From positions 17,105,915 through 17,169,914 of the forward strand of contig NC_058165.1 in the NCBI RefSeq assembly GCF_020080835.1: a DNA stretch of 64,000 nucleotides. Direction: 5' to 3'. The translations under genes were made by a program, and so were the position numbers. Origin of the DNA: Cotesia glomerata. Taxonomy: Eukaryota; Arthropoda; Insecta; Hymenoptera; Braconidae. Under the pieces are notes generated by a model that made no database searches, was not told where the DNA came from, and saw only the letters and a program-made list of their open reading frames with translations. The stretch's first letter is position 1. Each line of letters starts with the position of its first letter. Positions 12,355 through 23,967 of the stretch are shown one piece after another.

Positions 12355-13404
12355 CATTAAATTGTCTTTAAGAAAGATTCTTGTCAATTTTTCGCTATCG
12401 CTTATCAATCAGTCAGAATTTTAATTTTAAGTATAATATTGCAGATAAAAAAAATATCAAAAAATATTTTTTATAGAAAATTTAATTTTCTATAAAAAAA
12501 AGTCCTTATCAATTTCCTTCTCTCTTATTATTTCGCCGGAATTAAAATTTAAATTGCAACCGTGTTAAAAAATGTAAATGACAGAGACATTATTTAAAAA
12601 ATGTATTTCAATTATTTATCATTATTTTTATCAATATTTCAAAACTCTTAGAAGCTTATAAATAAAGTAATATAAATAAAAAAATTAATGTACGAAGGAA
12701 AGATAAATGGGGGTGAAAAGAATTTAAAGCTTGGAACGATAAATGTAACAGACAGATACTTTCATTTAAGAGTTATTTTTTCTCCAAGGAAAACTAACGG
12801 TTCGTTAGGAAAAAAATTAAAAAAATGAGAACAGGAGCAAAGTACAAAGATAGTGGGTAGTGGAAAAAAGTAAAAGCTAAGGTATGAAGTAAAAGACAAA
12901 TAGAACAAATGCATTCAAGAAGAACAACCGGGGAATGAAAGCATTCGCGCGAGCGACTTTATTGTTGAGACTTATTCATTGATTCTCTGTCTAGTCATCA
13001 CTATTTTTTATATCATTTTATTTTATTCCACCCTTTATCTGCTCTTTCAATAAAATTTCATAATAAATAATAATAATAATTAATAGTATAATCTAAAATA
13101 AAAAACAGGGATAATATCCGCAGAGTAAGCAAAGAGAGTAATGCGGAAAGTCGAGTTAAAAATAAAGAAACCTTTTAGGAATTGCAATTTTGAAAACAGT
13201 CGAGACCTTGATCGTGTCTTGAAATTTTGTTATACTGCTTATGCAGCAGTACGTGATTAAGTGGATTTTCGGGTGGATTCATTGGTTTAAATTTAGGTAA
13301 TAGTTGCGCTCCTCCAGTTTCAGTATTGGTCTTACGTGGTATGTTTTTAAACAACGCTAGTCTTAGTTTACTTAAGAATAAAAATAAAAAGAGGCAAGAC
13401 TGAC
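12355..13404. other. Presumed aPKC intron; repeat fragment then unique sequence
   Basis: 12,360-12,560 holds an AAGGACCTTTTT palindromic fragment. 12,560-13,404 is apparently unique sequence, purine-rich around 12,690-12,910, with no recognised feature. Confidence 0.35.
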
Positions 13405-15958
13405 CATGTATCGTTATCTCCGTGTCCTTTTCGAGCTCGTACAGTCTCAGCGCTTCGTCTAACTCCTGTTGAGATGCAATCCGACAAGGATCGCCCTCGT
13501 CATCGACCCACTTCATTGTAAATTGATCTGCTCCATTGCCCGATGAACTGAACCCACATATTGTTCTCATTTCCTCTCGAAGTGTGTCCACGGTCATCCC
13601 CGCGGTAATGTAGGTGATTTGTACCTCTCTGTTAATGATAAACAATGAATTAAGTCCTTTTTATTTCTAATAGTTAGTTATCTATATTATTAAGAGAATA
13701 AGCGAAATTATGTGGCCAGTGTATTTATATGATAAAATGGGTTTTTATGGTTAAATTTGGTATCGTTGGAAAAGTCTTGGCCTTGACTTGTGCCTTTTCA
13801 AGGTTTCATATCATTCTCACCAATAGTCAATTTATAATGATAAATATTTAGGCTGCATTAGAAAATTATCTATCTCTAGACACATAATTAAGAAATGACC
13901 TTGTATCTCGTGAACTATTGACATTTTTAAAGATATAAGCTCACCCTGATATTACACTCATCGAGACCTTTCATTTGAGTACCCACATCAATTTTTCATA
14001 TATTTTATATATTAAATATATTTCACAAATGCCATATATATAAAATATATAAAAAATGCCATGTGGGTATTCAGATGAAAGGTCTCGATGATTGTAACAT
14101 CGGGATGAGCTTATATCTTGAAAAATGTCAATAATTATGAAATGACCTTGTTTCTTGAGAACCATTGACATTTTTAAAGATAAAAGCTCATCACGATGTT
14201 ACACTCATCGAGACCTTTCATTTAAGTACCCACATCAATTTTTTATATATTTATATATATTATATATATGTATATATGAAAAATATATCAAAATGCATGT
14301 GGGTACTCAAATGAAAGCTCTTGGTGAGTGTAACATCGGGATGAGCTTATATTTTTAAAAAGGTCGATAGTTTAAAAAGTATAGTGCAATTTAACATAAT
14401 TAAGAAATGATCTTGTATCTTGAGAACTATTAACATTTTTAAAGATATAAGTTCACCCCGACATTATACTCATTGAAACCTTTCATTTAAGTACCCACAT
14501 CAATTTTTTATATATTTATATATATTATATATATGTATATATGAAAAATATATCAAAATGCATGTGGGTACTCAAATGAAAGCTCTTGGTGAGTGTAACA
14601 TCGGGATGAGCTTATATTTTTAAAAAGGTCGATAGTTTAAAAAGTATAGTGCAATTTAACATAATTAAGAAATGATCTTGTATCTTGAGAACTATTGACA
14701 TTTTTAAAGATATAAGCTCATTCCGAAATTACACTCATTGAGACCTTTCATTTGAGTACCCACATCAATTTTTCATATATTTATATAAATCATATATATG
14801 TATATATGAAAAATATATCAAAATGCATGTGGGTACTCAAATGAAAGCCCTTGATGAGTGTAACATCAGGATGAGCTTATATCTTTAGAAACGTCAATGG
14901 TTAAAAAAGTATAGTGCAAATTAACATAATTAAGAAATGATCTTGTATCTTGAGAACTATGACATTTTTTTAAGATATAAGCTCATCTTGATGATACACT
15001 CATCAAGATCTTTCATTTAAGTACCCACATCAATTTTTCATATACTTATATATATATATATATATATATCATATATATCATATATATGTATGTATGAGAA
15101 ATATATCAAAAATGCATGTGGGTATTCAAATGAAAGCTCTTGATGATTGTAACATTGGGAGGAGCTTATATCTTTAAAAAAGTCAATATTTAAGAAAGTA
15201 CAGTACAATTTAACAAAAGTCATTACTTCGTACAGCAAAATTTTATTTATTTATAGTTCACAAGTCCCGGCAGTCACATAGTGACTGCAAGATTGCTAGT
15301 TATCATTAATTCATTATTATTTTGCACGATATTGTTATAAATTCAAAATTGTTATATTATAATAATTCCTTTCACATTATATTATAAATATTCACTTAAC
15401 GAAAATTTTTTGTTAGTAAATATATTTAATAATCTAAAATAAATATATTGGATAAAAAGTTAGTTACAAAATTATCGATAGATGGCTACAGTTTTCGTAG
15501 TTAGATTTCTAAAATCTTGATACTTAATTTAACTAAAAAATTTTAATAGAAGAATTAATTAATATTCAATAAGCTTAATTAACTGTTAATAAGTAATTTT
15601 TTTAACGCTGAATGACTTAATAAATATTCATTGACAGATAATAAATAATTTATGAAATAAGATTTTGATAAAATAAAAATAAAATTGGCTATAAACGTAA
15701 TACGACAATTGAATTATTTAGATGCTGAGTTTTATTATAAATATCTCGAGTTTAATGTATAAACTGGGAATTTTAAACGTTCAAGTACCGTGATATTTTA
15801 ATGACTTATCATTCCAATTATAATACATACCCATTATTATTATTATTGTTATTTATTATTTATTATGATTATTACTTACCCATTGTATACGATTTTTACT
15901 CGTATTTCGTCGTTGACATCCGTTTGACCTGACATTTTTTTCCAGAGTTTTCGTCTTC
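13405..15958 (-). CDS. aPKC: Atypical protein kinase C, N-terminal exons (PB1 domain)
   Basis: Two minus-strand exons are joined here. The exon 15,958-15,880 encodes M-SGQTDVNDEIRVKIVYNG (ATG at 15,935). The exon 13,628-13,405 continues with EVQITYITAGMTVDTLREE and most of the PB1 domain, including the OPCA-type acidic motif DDEGDPC and the family phrase SQQELDEALRLYEL. Splice sites are GTAAGT/AACAG between them (phase 2) and GTCAGT after the second; the frame runs through both. PB1 binds the partner PB1 of Par-6 in the Par polarity complex at the cell cortex. The kinase, C1 and C-terminal parts are not present and must lie left of the window, giving an intron of at least 13.4 kb. The 2.25 kb intron holds a Helitron. 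Assignment rests on strong similarity to the aPKC iota/zeta PB1. Confidence 0.92.
13681..15299 (+). mobile_element. Helitron-like element, group 1 (non-autonomous)
   Basis: It starts TCTATATTATTAAGAG after A (13,680). It ends with the hairpin CAGTCAC-ATA-GTGACTG, a short spacer and CTAG before T (15,300). These are the Helitron hallmarks: 5' TC, 3' hairpin plus CTRR, insertion between A and T, no target duplication. The body consists of four or more palindromic units. Each has arms like GATATAAGCTCATCCCGATG and GTACCCACATCAATTTTTC around a TA-repeat centre. It encodes no Rep/helicase, so it is non-autonomous. It lies in the aPKC intron. Confidence 0.8.
15301..15879. other. aPKC intron, AT-rich, nothing recognised
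   Basis: This is simple AT-rich sequence with ATT repeats, ending at the donor site of the 15,880-15,958 exon. Confidence 0.4.
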
Positions 15959-18900
15959 CTGTAAAAAAAAATTCAAATAATCATTATTATAATGTTTATA
16001 TTATAATAATAATAACAATAATTATTATTATTATTATTCACAAAAATATTTTAAAAGTATTATTAATTATTAACATGAAAAATAATGCAATTAAATTCAT
16101 TAGTTTAGGTTTTTTTTTCAATTTAATACTGAAAATTTTAATTAATTTAATTAAAAATTTTCATCAAATAGTAAATTAACATTCAAAATTTTCATTGGAA
16201 AATTACAAAAGATAGATAATAACGGATTTTTTCTAAGTAAATTAGTAAAATTTTTATTTTTTCTGTTAATCTGAAGAAAAGTATAATAATTGAGAAAAAC
16301 AGTATTTTTATCATGCACTATACTGTTGAACTACGTTACTTTTTTTCTTGATTTTCTTAACTTAGAAGAATATTTAGAAAAACACTATCTTGGTTTAAAA
16401 AAAATTTTTAACTCAAAAATTTTGAAAACAATTTTAATGCTCCTAAAAATTTCTCTAATTGAATTAATTTGCATTATTTCCTGCATATAGATATGATTCA
16501 ATAATTTTATATCACGATTTAAAAAGGCTAACAATATCACTATGATATCATTATGATTTTCTGCAGATATGACCATCACTTTATTATGAATTCATATTAA
16601 TATCATACTGATTTCTTAATCAAATTACTAAAAATTTTCTTTCTCCAACAAGAAAAATAAAAATTTTATAATCTAGTTAAAAAAAAAATTTGTTCCCATA
16701 AATATTTTACTTATCAAATGTATATTAATATGGCTTTTATATGAATGTTATATTTGTGTCAAAAAAGTTTGGAAAATCCAAATGAGCATGCCTTAAGCGC
16801 TCATGTCATACATAAATTATTTAGATCATAACAAAAATTATTCGTTTTTTATTTGAATTTTCCCGCGAGTAGTATTGTCCCCTCTGTAGGTCGAGCTAAA
16901 GAAAAATTTCAACAGATGATAAAACAGTCAATAATTATACCATCATGTATGTATAGTTTCCGCTTATTTATAGTTATTTCAATTCTGTTTATGAAAAATA
17001 ATATATATGGCTGCCGAAATCGCAGAAAAAGTCACCGAACTGACACTCGAAAAAAATTAACTGTATCGAAACGGAATTATTTTGACACGCAATTTTCACA
17101 AGGGTTTTGACAAACTTCCTCAGGAATAAAACAAAAAAAAATTAAATCGTGAAAGTTATTTTTGACAAAGTTGTGGTGTTATCAAGCCCAGTGCTCCCGT
17201 AAATACCACGCTCTTATTCATTTAATTCATCAGAAAAACGAGTTTTTTCTGAGAAATCTTATTTAATCGATAAGAAATTTTTTTTAACGTGTTCTGTAGT
17301 TACTATTATTTATTTCAATATGCATTTTATCCATAATTTTTTTCGTTTAAATAATGAAAATCACGTTTTAATCGAAATCACGATTTTTAGGCGAGAGTAG
17401 AGCATACCTGCGCGCTTCGCGATTAAGGCATGCAATATAAGATTCATTATGATATTTATAATAAACCTCATCATGATATCAGATGATTTTTACACGGGTT
17501 ATTTCATCGACAAACGCGGTTACTGTTATTAATTATTTTTTTCACTATTTATTTGTCAATTATTATTTGATTCTTATGCAGTTGAAAATTCAATTTGTTT
17601 AATGAATTTACATTTTGTTTACTTTGAATTTGTTACTTACTTCTCTGCATTTTATTTAAAATTAAAGTGTTTTGCACTTATTTGAACTTTACGGCTCTCT
17701 ACAAGATAAACTTTTCTTAGTGCATTTTTCTACGATGTGCACATTTGGAGAACTTAAGAAGGGTTTACATTTTTCCTCTCTCTCGCCCTCTATTGGACAA
17801 ACGAAAGTATCTCTGTCATACTTGTACAACAAATGGAATCTTAAAACGCATTTTATGCATAAATAAATGCAAATTTTCCAAAAAAGCGCTTCGCTCTTCG
17901 ATAGATAATTCAATTATCTATCGAAGAGCGAAGCGTTTTTTTTTCGAAATTTTATCACATACATGAGAAAAACACGTTTGAAAATCAACTATAAACCGCT
18001 CTTAATCACATATTTTTTCATCAAAGTCCATCCATGCATCGTGATTTATAGAAAAACTATATTTAATATATAGATTAAAGTATTTTTGGAAAAGTTATTT
18101 CAAATAAGAGCAAAATTCTTAATGAAAAAGTTATTTATTATCCACTTTTAATATAGGAGAAAATTTGGATCTTTATATATACTCTGGTAAGATTTTTCTG
18201 CAAGCGAGAAGGCGTAGCCACCTATCGGAAAAACCAAGAACTACCTTATAATAAATGGCGCCAATTAATTAAATGTTATCTGAACCAAGCTCAGAAAAAT
18301 AGAAGTTTTTGATTCGAAACTATTTCTTTTTAATCACAAATTAAAGGAGAACATTTTTTGGTGATTATTTTCTTGGGCCTTTACCCTCATTAGCGTTTTC
18401 CTAAACATGACATTTGGGCCCCCTCTACTTTTACATGTGCGTAGTAATTTAAAATATATTTGACCACGTGTGCAAATATAATAATAATAATTTCACTTGT
18501 TATTTCTTAAATATTCATTCTTTTATCTTTTTTGTAAGCCCGCTATCGGAAGGATTTAATCTGCGGTGTCATTAGAATTGTATTACAGTATTTACTTTCA
18601 GGCCTAGAAAACTCATTGAATATTTCTGTACAATTTTGAAGGGCACTTTAACCATTTCGTTTAAGTGACCCAGAGTTAATTTATGGCTTGAAAAAAATGA
18701 AAAACCCAAAAAATTATTTTAGATAAAATGATAAAAAAAAAAAATTAAAAAAATAAAATACCGGACGTAACACAATATTATTATTGTTGTTATTATTATT
18801 ATTTATTTTAAAATAGAGCTACATAAATTAATTTCTTATCGATTTTTCACGACCAACTTAAGGTTTGTTTTATTTTTTATGCAGTCGGTTTATCTCGTGC

Positions 18901-19602
18901 CAATATTTTTCGTACACACAACAAAAAACATCCGCAGAATCTTCCTCTCTGTTTTTTTTGTCCGTGGACTAGATTTTCACGAGTTTACAGAAATAAAAAT
19001 TTTTATTTCGTTTTAATTTTTATCTTGGCAATAAATTTAACGCTCTGGATTACTGTCAGCGAATGAAAAATTTCAAAGCTTTGACCTTAAAAGTATATTT
19101 AATACATATTATTATTTATTTTCTCTTTATTTTGTTTCAGATTTTTGATCCCGGATTTCGACGAGTAAGTGAATGTTTATATTTTTTTATTATTTCCTTT
19201 ATCCCGAATTAAAAATTTTTAATTATTGTGATTATAAATTAATTATAAAAAAATTGAAAAAAAAAAACTGTTTACATTACTCCTTTTCATTTTTTTTAAC
19301 AATTAACTTTTTTTTCTACTTATGAAAAATTTATAACAAAAATTAATTATAATTACTAAAATTTTTAATGGTCAGATTTATAAATCATTGAAAGTAAAAA
19401 ATAACTATAAAAAATTTCTTAATATCTATAATTTTGAAATTTTATATCTTCATTATTCATGCGTGTACTTTTATTGTAATTTTTTTGTATACTTTTGCCG
19501 TTTGGCTATACTGCCTTGGCATTGAAATTAAATAATAAATAAATAAATAAAATAAATTTTAACACAAATTCTTTAAATTTGAATTAATAAAAAAAATTTT
19601 TT
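15959..19602. other. Presumed aPKC 5' intron; mostly unique AT-rich sequence
   Basis: No coding exon is recognised. It contains a perfect 24-bp inverted duplication (17,887-17,935). A small GC-richer patch with GCATGCCTTAAGCGC (16,785) recurs inverted near 17,410-17,435 and may be a decayed TIR pair. The segment 18,900-19,170 has exon-like splice signals (TTTGTTTCAG before 19,141, GTAAGTGA after 19,164) but encodes nothing I can identify. Confidence 0.35.
17887..17935. repeat. Perfect inverted duplication, 24-bp arms, 1-nt centre
   Basis: The arm CGCTTCGCTCTTCGATAG continues for six more bases and is followed after a single C by its exact reverse complement. A and T tracts flank the arms symmetrically. 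No mismatches are seen. Confidence 0.8.
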
Positions 19603-20161
19603 AGGCTGCATTTGAAAACGCTCTATCTCTAGATACATAATTAAGAAATAACCTTGTATCTTGTGAATTATTGACATTTTTTAAGATATAAGCTCACCCC
19701 TATATTACACTCATCGAGACCTTCCATTTGAGTACTCACATCAAATTTTCATATATTTTATATATCTTATCTACATATATATAAGAGGTTTCCACGTATA
19801 TAGTATTATAGTCAATCATCACGACATCTCTGGAACCATAAGACCTAGAGACTTGAAATTTGTTAGTAATATTCTTCTCACCGAGTAGAGGTCAGCTAAG
19901 AACGGATTTAACGAAATTCCACCCACAAGGGGGGTTGCGGGGGCGTTAACAATGAAAATTTCCAGTTTTTAAACTATAGCTCCTATCGACTCCAAATTTG
20001 GTAGAAATCTTTTGTAAGAGATGTAGAAATAATCTTTAAACGAACTTTACGATATTTCACCCCACAGAGGGTTGCGGGGGTGGGTATTAACAATGAAAAT
20101 TTTTAATTTTCAAGCTATAACTCCTACGGACTCCAAATTTGGTAGGAATTTTCTATAAGTA

Positions 20162-21269
20162 CACGGTGAGAAATTTCCATTATTTTTTATTCTGCATGGA
20201 TTTTAGATATTACAATGGTGCATATTACTAGTGAACCTTGTTGACTCAGAATAAAATTTTACAATGGCCCATAGTAATTTCCGAAACAAATGAAATCAGA
20301 CATAGTAAATGGTAGAAATTGAAATGTACCATAGTAAAATGAAATATGCAATAATTTAAATTTCCGAATGTACTATAGCAAAAAAAATAAGAAAACGTTT
20401 GTAAAAAATAAAAAATTTTAGAGTAAAAAATGTTTTTAGCAATCAAAAAAAATATCAAACCAAACAAGATTTTTTTTGTTTGCAATAATTTTTAAAAATA
20501 TTTTTTTAAAATATAGTTTTTTTTATTTTTTTTTCATTTTTAACAATGAACGTAGGATTTATTTTGGCAGTTAATTTTATTATGAATAATTATAAACACA
20601 ATATATAACTTTTAAATTATTTTTTATTATTATTAGAAGTGTCGGTTGCAGGTTAACCATCAAATGTTTGTTTTCATTTTAATTTTTCACGGTAAATTAT
20701 TAAATATTTTATTATTTATGAATCTTACAAATTTTCATTAACTATTCATGTGTTGATGGATTTATAAACTAATATTTATTTAAAACTTAATGTTTATTGC
20801 AATTTTCATAACACCGTTAACCACTACTGATAGCGTCTGTAGACTTATGTTGACAAAACAAAGCAGCACGAAAAAATGAAAGAGCGCGCGTCGCGACTGA
20901 CGCGCATACGTTTACTATGGGACATTTGAAAATTTCATAGTCACAATTTTAAATTTAAACCGAGTACACGTGACTAAATGTGAAACTTTTTTATAAATTT
21001 TTATTGTCGACTGAGCAACAGAAATTTTACTATGAAACTATAATGAAAAGTTTTAAGCACACTAACAGTTTTTGTTCTGTCAGTTTACGAAAATTTTTTA
21101 TGTATGTTTATGTAACAGTTGCATGGTCAAATTTACTATGGTCCCTAGTAAATATTGATTGGTACAATATGATATTCTTAAATTTTTATGGTAATATTTT
21201 GAATTGAGTCATTAAGGTTCAGTCTTATTATGTATGCATAGTAAATTTCTACAGAAATTTCTCACCGTG
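20162..21269. mobile_element. TA-flanked MITE with TTACTATGG motif
   Basis: The termini CACGGTGAGAAATTT and AAATTTCTCACCGTG are perfect inverted copies flanked by TA. Motifs like TTACTATGG, ACCATAGTAA and CCCTAGTAAAT recur through the interior in both orientations. The two frames of 75-79 codons inside are low-complexity and lack recognisable domains. The element sits in a tandem unit of the group 2 Helitron. Confidence 0.75.
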
Positions 21270-21883
21270 TAATGTAAAAATAATTTGTTAACGAATTTAA
21301 CGATATCCCACCCTACAGGGGAGTCGCGGGGGTGTGTATTAACAATGGAATTTTTTAATTTTCAAGCTATAGCTTCGGCAGATTCCAAATTTTGTAGGAA
21401 ATTTCTGTACGTGATGTAAAAATAATTTATGAATGAATTTTACGATATCCTACCCCAAAGAGGATTGCGGGGGCGTTAAAAATAAAAAATTCCCGTTTTC
21501 AAACTATAGCTCCAATAGACTCCAAATTGGGTAGGAATTTTCTGTAAGAGATGTAGAAATAATATAGGAAAGAATTTTACGATAGCTTACCTCACAGGGG
21601 TTTGCGGGGTTGGGTGTTAACAATTAAAATCTTTAATTGCCAAGCTATAGCTCCTATAGACTTTAAATTTAGTAGGAGTCTTCTATATGTGATATAGAAA
21701 TGATCTAAGAACGGGGCTTACAACGAATCACCTCCAATAAGAATCGCGGAGGTGGGTGTTAACAATAAAAAATGTTATTTTCCAAAATATAGCTTCTAAA
21801 AACTCTAAATTTGGTAGGAATCTTTTATTTCTCCTGTAGAGATAATTTCAAAATGGATTTCAACAGAGTTTACTTCTGATAGG

Positions 21884-21968
21884 AATTGAATCGTTTATTT
21901 GAGAAACCCCATAAGTCATATGGAAATCCCATATGACTTATGGGGTTTCTCAAATAAACGATTCAATT
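21884..21968. repeat. Perfect hairpin, 40-bp arms, 5-nt loop
   Basis: The left arm begins AATTGAATCGTTTATTTGAG and continues to 21,923. After the loop AAATC the right arm (21,929-21,968) is its exact reverse complement. It interrupts a tandem unit of the group 2 Helitron and is absent from the neighbouring units. Confidence 0.85.
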
Positions 21969-22371
21969 GTGGGGGTGCGTGTTAAAATCTAAAATTTTAA
22001 TTTCCAAACTGTAACTTCTACAGACTCTAAATTTGGTGGGAATCTTCGTGTATGATGTCAAATTCAGCTAAGAATGAATTTTATCAAGTTCTAATCCCGA
22101 AAAAGATTATGGGGGCGTTAACAATGAAAAATTCCCGTTTGTAAAATATAGCTCTTATAGACTCCAAATTTGGTAAGAGTTCTATATGTGATGTAGAAGT
22201 AATCTAAGAGCGGATTTTACGACGAACCACCCCCAATAAGGATTGCAGGGGTGGGTGTTTACAAACAAAAATCTTAATTTTCAAAATATAGCTTCTAAAA
22301 GCTGTGGATTAGATAGGAATCTTTTATTTGTCATGTAGAGATCATCTCAAAACAGATTTCAATCAATTCTA

Positions 22372-22621
22372 CACGGAGAAAATAAAACAGCAATGATTAC
22401 TGTTTCGTACAAATATTAGAAAAATGTTCATAGTCAGTAGTGAGTGCTGTACGAAACACAACTACTTAGTGCCAGAACACGACTCAGTAATGTGCAGACA
22501 ATAGTCAGTAGTTTTTATAAAGCGCTCTCTACTGTCCCAAACATTTTAACGTTACTTTCTTCCTAAACAGTACTCAGTACTGCACAAAACAGTAATCGGT
22601 GTTGTTTTTTTTTTCTCCGTG
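22372..22621. mobile_element. TA-flanked MITE with CAGTA/TACTG motif
   Basis: The termini CACGGAGAAAA and TTTTCTCCGTG are flanked by TA. The interior is filled with CAGTAATG, CAGTAGT and CAGTACTCAGTACTG-like units in both orientations. It is inserted in the group 2 Helitron. Confidence 0.75.
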
Positions 22622-23576
22622 TACGTCCGATAGGGATTTTCTTGAATTCTAACCTTAAAAGAGATTGTGGTGGTGTTAACAATGAAAATCTCTCATTTCC
22701 AAACAAAAGTTTCTATAGACTCGAAGTTTTATTGAAACTTTTAGTTTATAATGTAAAAATTATCTCGTATAGGATCTTACTAAATTCCTCCCCCACATAG
22801 GAGTGCGGGAGTGATAATTTTCTTACAAGAATCGTCTCTTTGGCAGCGGTGAAAAAGTCATTGTAAGGTCTCCAAAATTTAACTTTACATGTAGCTATTC
22901 AGTCAACGGACTAAGAATTTTACATATATTTTATATTCGCTGATCACATAACCGATGAATTTTTCTTATTACGGGATCGCGGGAATGTAACTGGTTAAAA
23001 TAAATGTATTTTTTAAACACTTGAGCTGTGGAAAAGAAATTTGGCTAATTATTTTAAGAGAATTCGTAAAAAACATGTACAAATAATTTTCTATGAAAAA
23101 TTGATAATACGGAGAAAATTTTAATTGATGACAAAATTCGTCGCACTTGAAGCTAGGCAGATTTCAACTTCACTTATGAAACCTACAATTACTTTATCCG
23201 AAACTTTCAATGCTCATTTTAAATTTTTTTCTTCGTGTCAATTATTATTCATTTTTGGAAGAAAGCCACGGGAATGTTATAGTGATTGCACATTGAAAGT
23301 TACAATGAATATTAGTTAGAATAATCACATAGATAGAATGTACAGGCCAATCGAATGGAATTTAGAATTTGTACAAGTCAAAACAATACTTCAATTAAAT
23401 TTCAAATCTAGATCTAAAAATACAATTCTATAAAGTGCCCAGCGGAGCGGGCGGGTAACGGCTAGTTATATATATTTCACAAATATCAAATATATAAAAT
23501 ATGTAAAAAATGCCATGTGGGTATTCAAATGAAAGCTCTTGATGAGTGTAACATCGGGATGAGTTAATATCTTCAA

Positions 23577-23582
23577 AATATA

Positions 23583-23651
<69 letters not shown>
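23577..23651. repeat. (TA)n microsatellite
   Basis: This is a run of about 35 TA dinucleotides at the centre of a palindromic Helitron unit. Shorter TA runs occupy the same position in sister units near 15,045, 32,670 and 54,690. Confidence 0.9.
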
Positions 23652-23661
<10 letters not shown>

Positions 23662-23967
23662 GAAAAATATATCAAAATGCATTTTATCATTTATTTTTGA
23701 GTGTTAATGTTGAAAAATAATAATTAAAAAGTATATTTAAATCATTTTTCTTAAGAATAATCACAAAAAAAATTTACTAAAATTTTTAAAGAAAATTTTT
23801 AATTTATTAAAAAGAATTTTGATTTTTTTTAATCATAATAAAATCAAAATTTTAACACTTTTTCAGATATAAATTGACTTTTTCAAAGATACAAGCTCAC
23901 CCCGAAAATAAACTAATCGAGAACTTTCATTTGAGTACCCACATCAATTTTTCACATATTTACATAT

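Larger units (their letters stand above)
19770..23465 (+). mobile_element. Helitron-like element, group 2, nested in group 1 Helitron
   Basis: It starts TCTACATATATATAAGAGG after A (19,769) and ends GCGGGCGGGTAACGG-CTAG before T (23,466). A GC-rich hairpin built on GCCC and GGGC precedes the end. Joining 19,769 to 23,466 restores the TTATATATC-TTA-TATATATTTCACA body of the host element. The interior is an array of about ten diverged units of roughly 100-130 bp, with phrases such as CTCCAAATTTGGTAGG and TTGCGGGGGTGGGTGTTAAC. It is interrupted by two TA-flanked MITEs and an 85-bp perfect hairpin. No Rep/helicase frame is present. Confidence 0.75.

Noticed and set aside
19141..19164. 24-nt microexon on the plus strand (TTTGTTTCAG ... 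GTAAGTGA)
   Set aside because: Splice signals look good, but no plus-strand gene is present here to host it, and AT-rich introns generate such pairs by chance.
20246..21207. Two 75-79 codon frames inside the 20,162-21,269 MITE
   Set aside because: They translate the TTACTATGG-type motif array; no transposase features and no start context.
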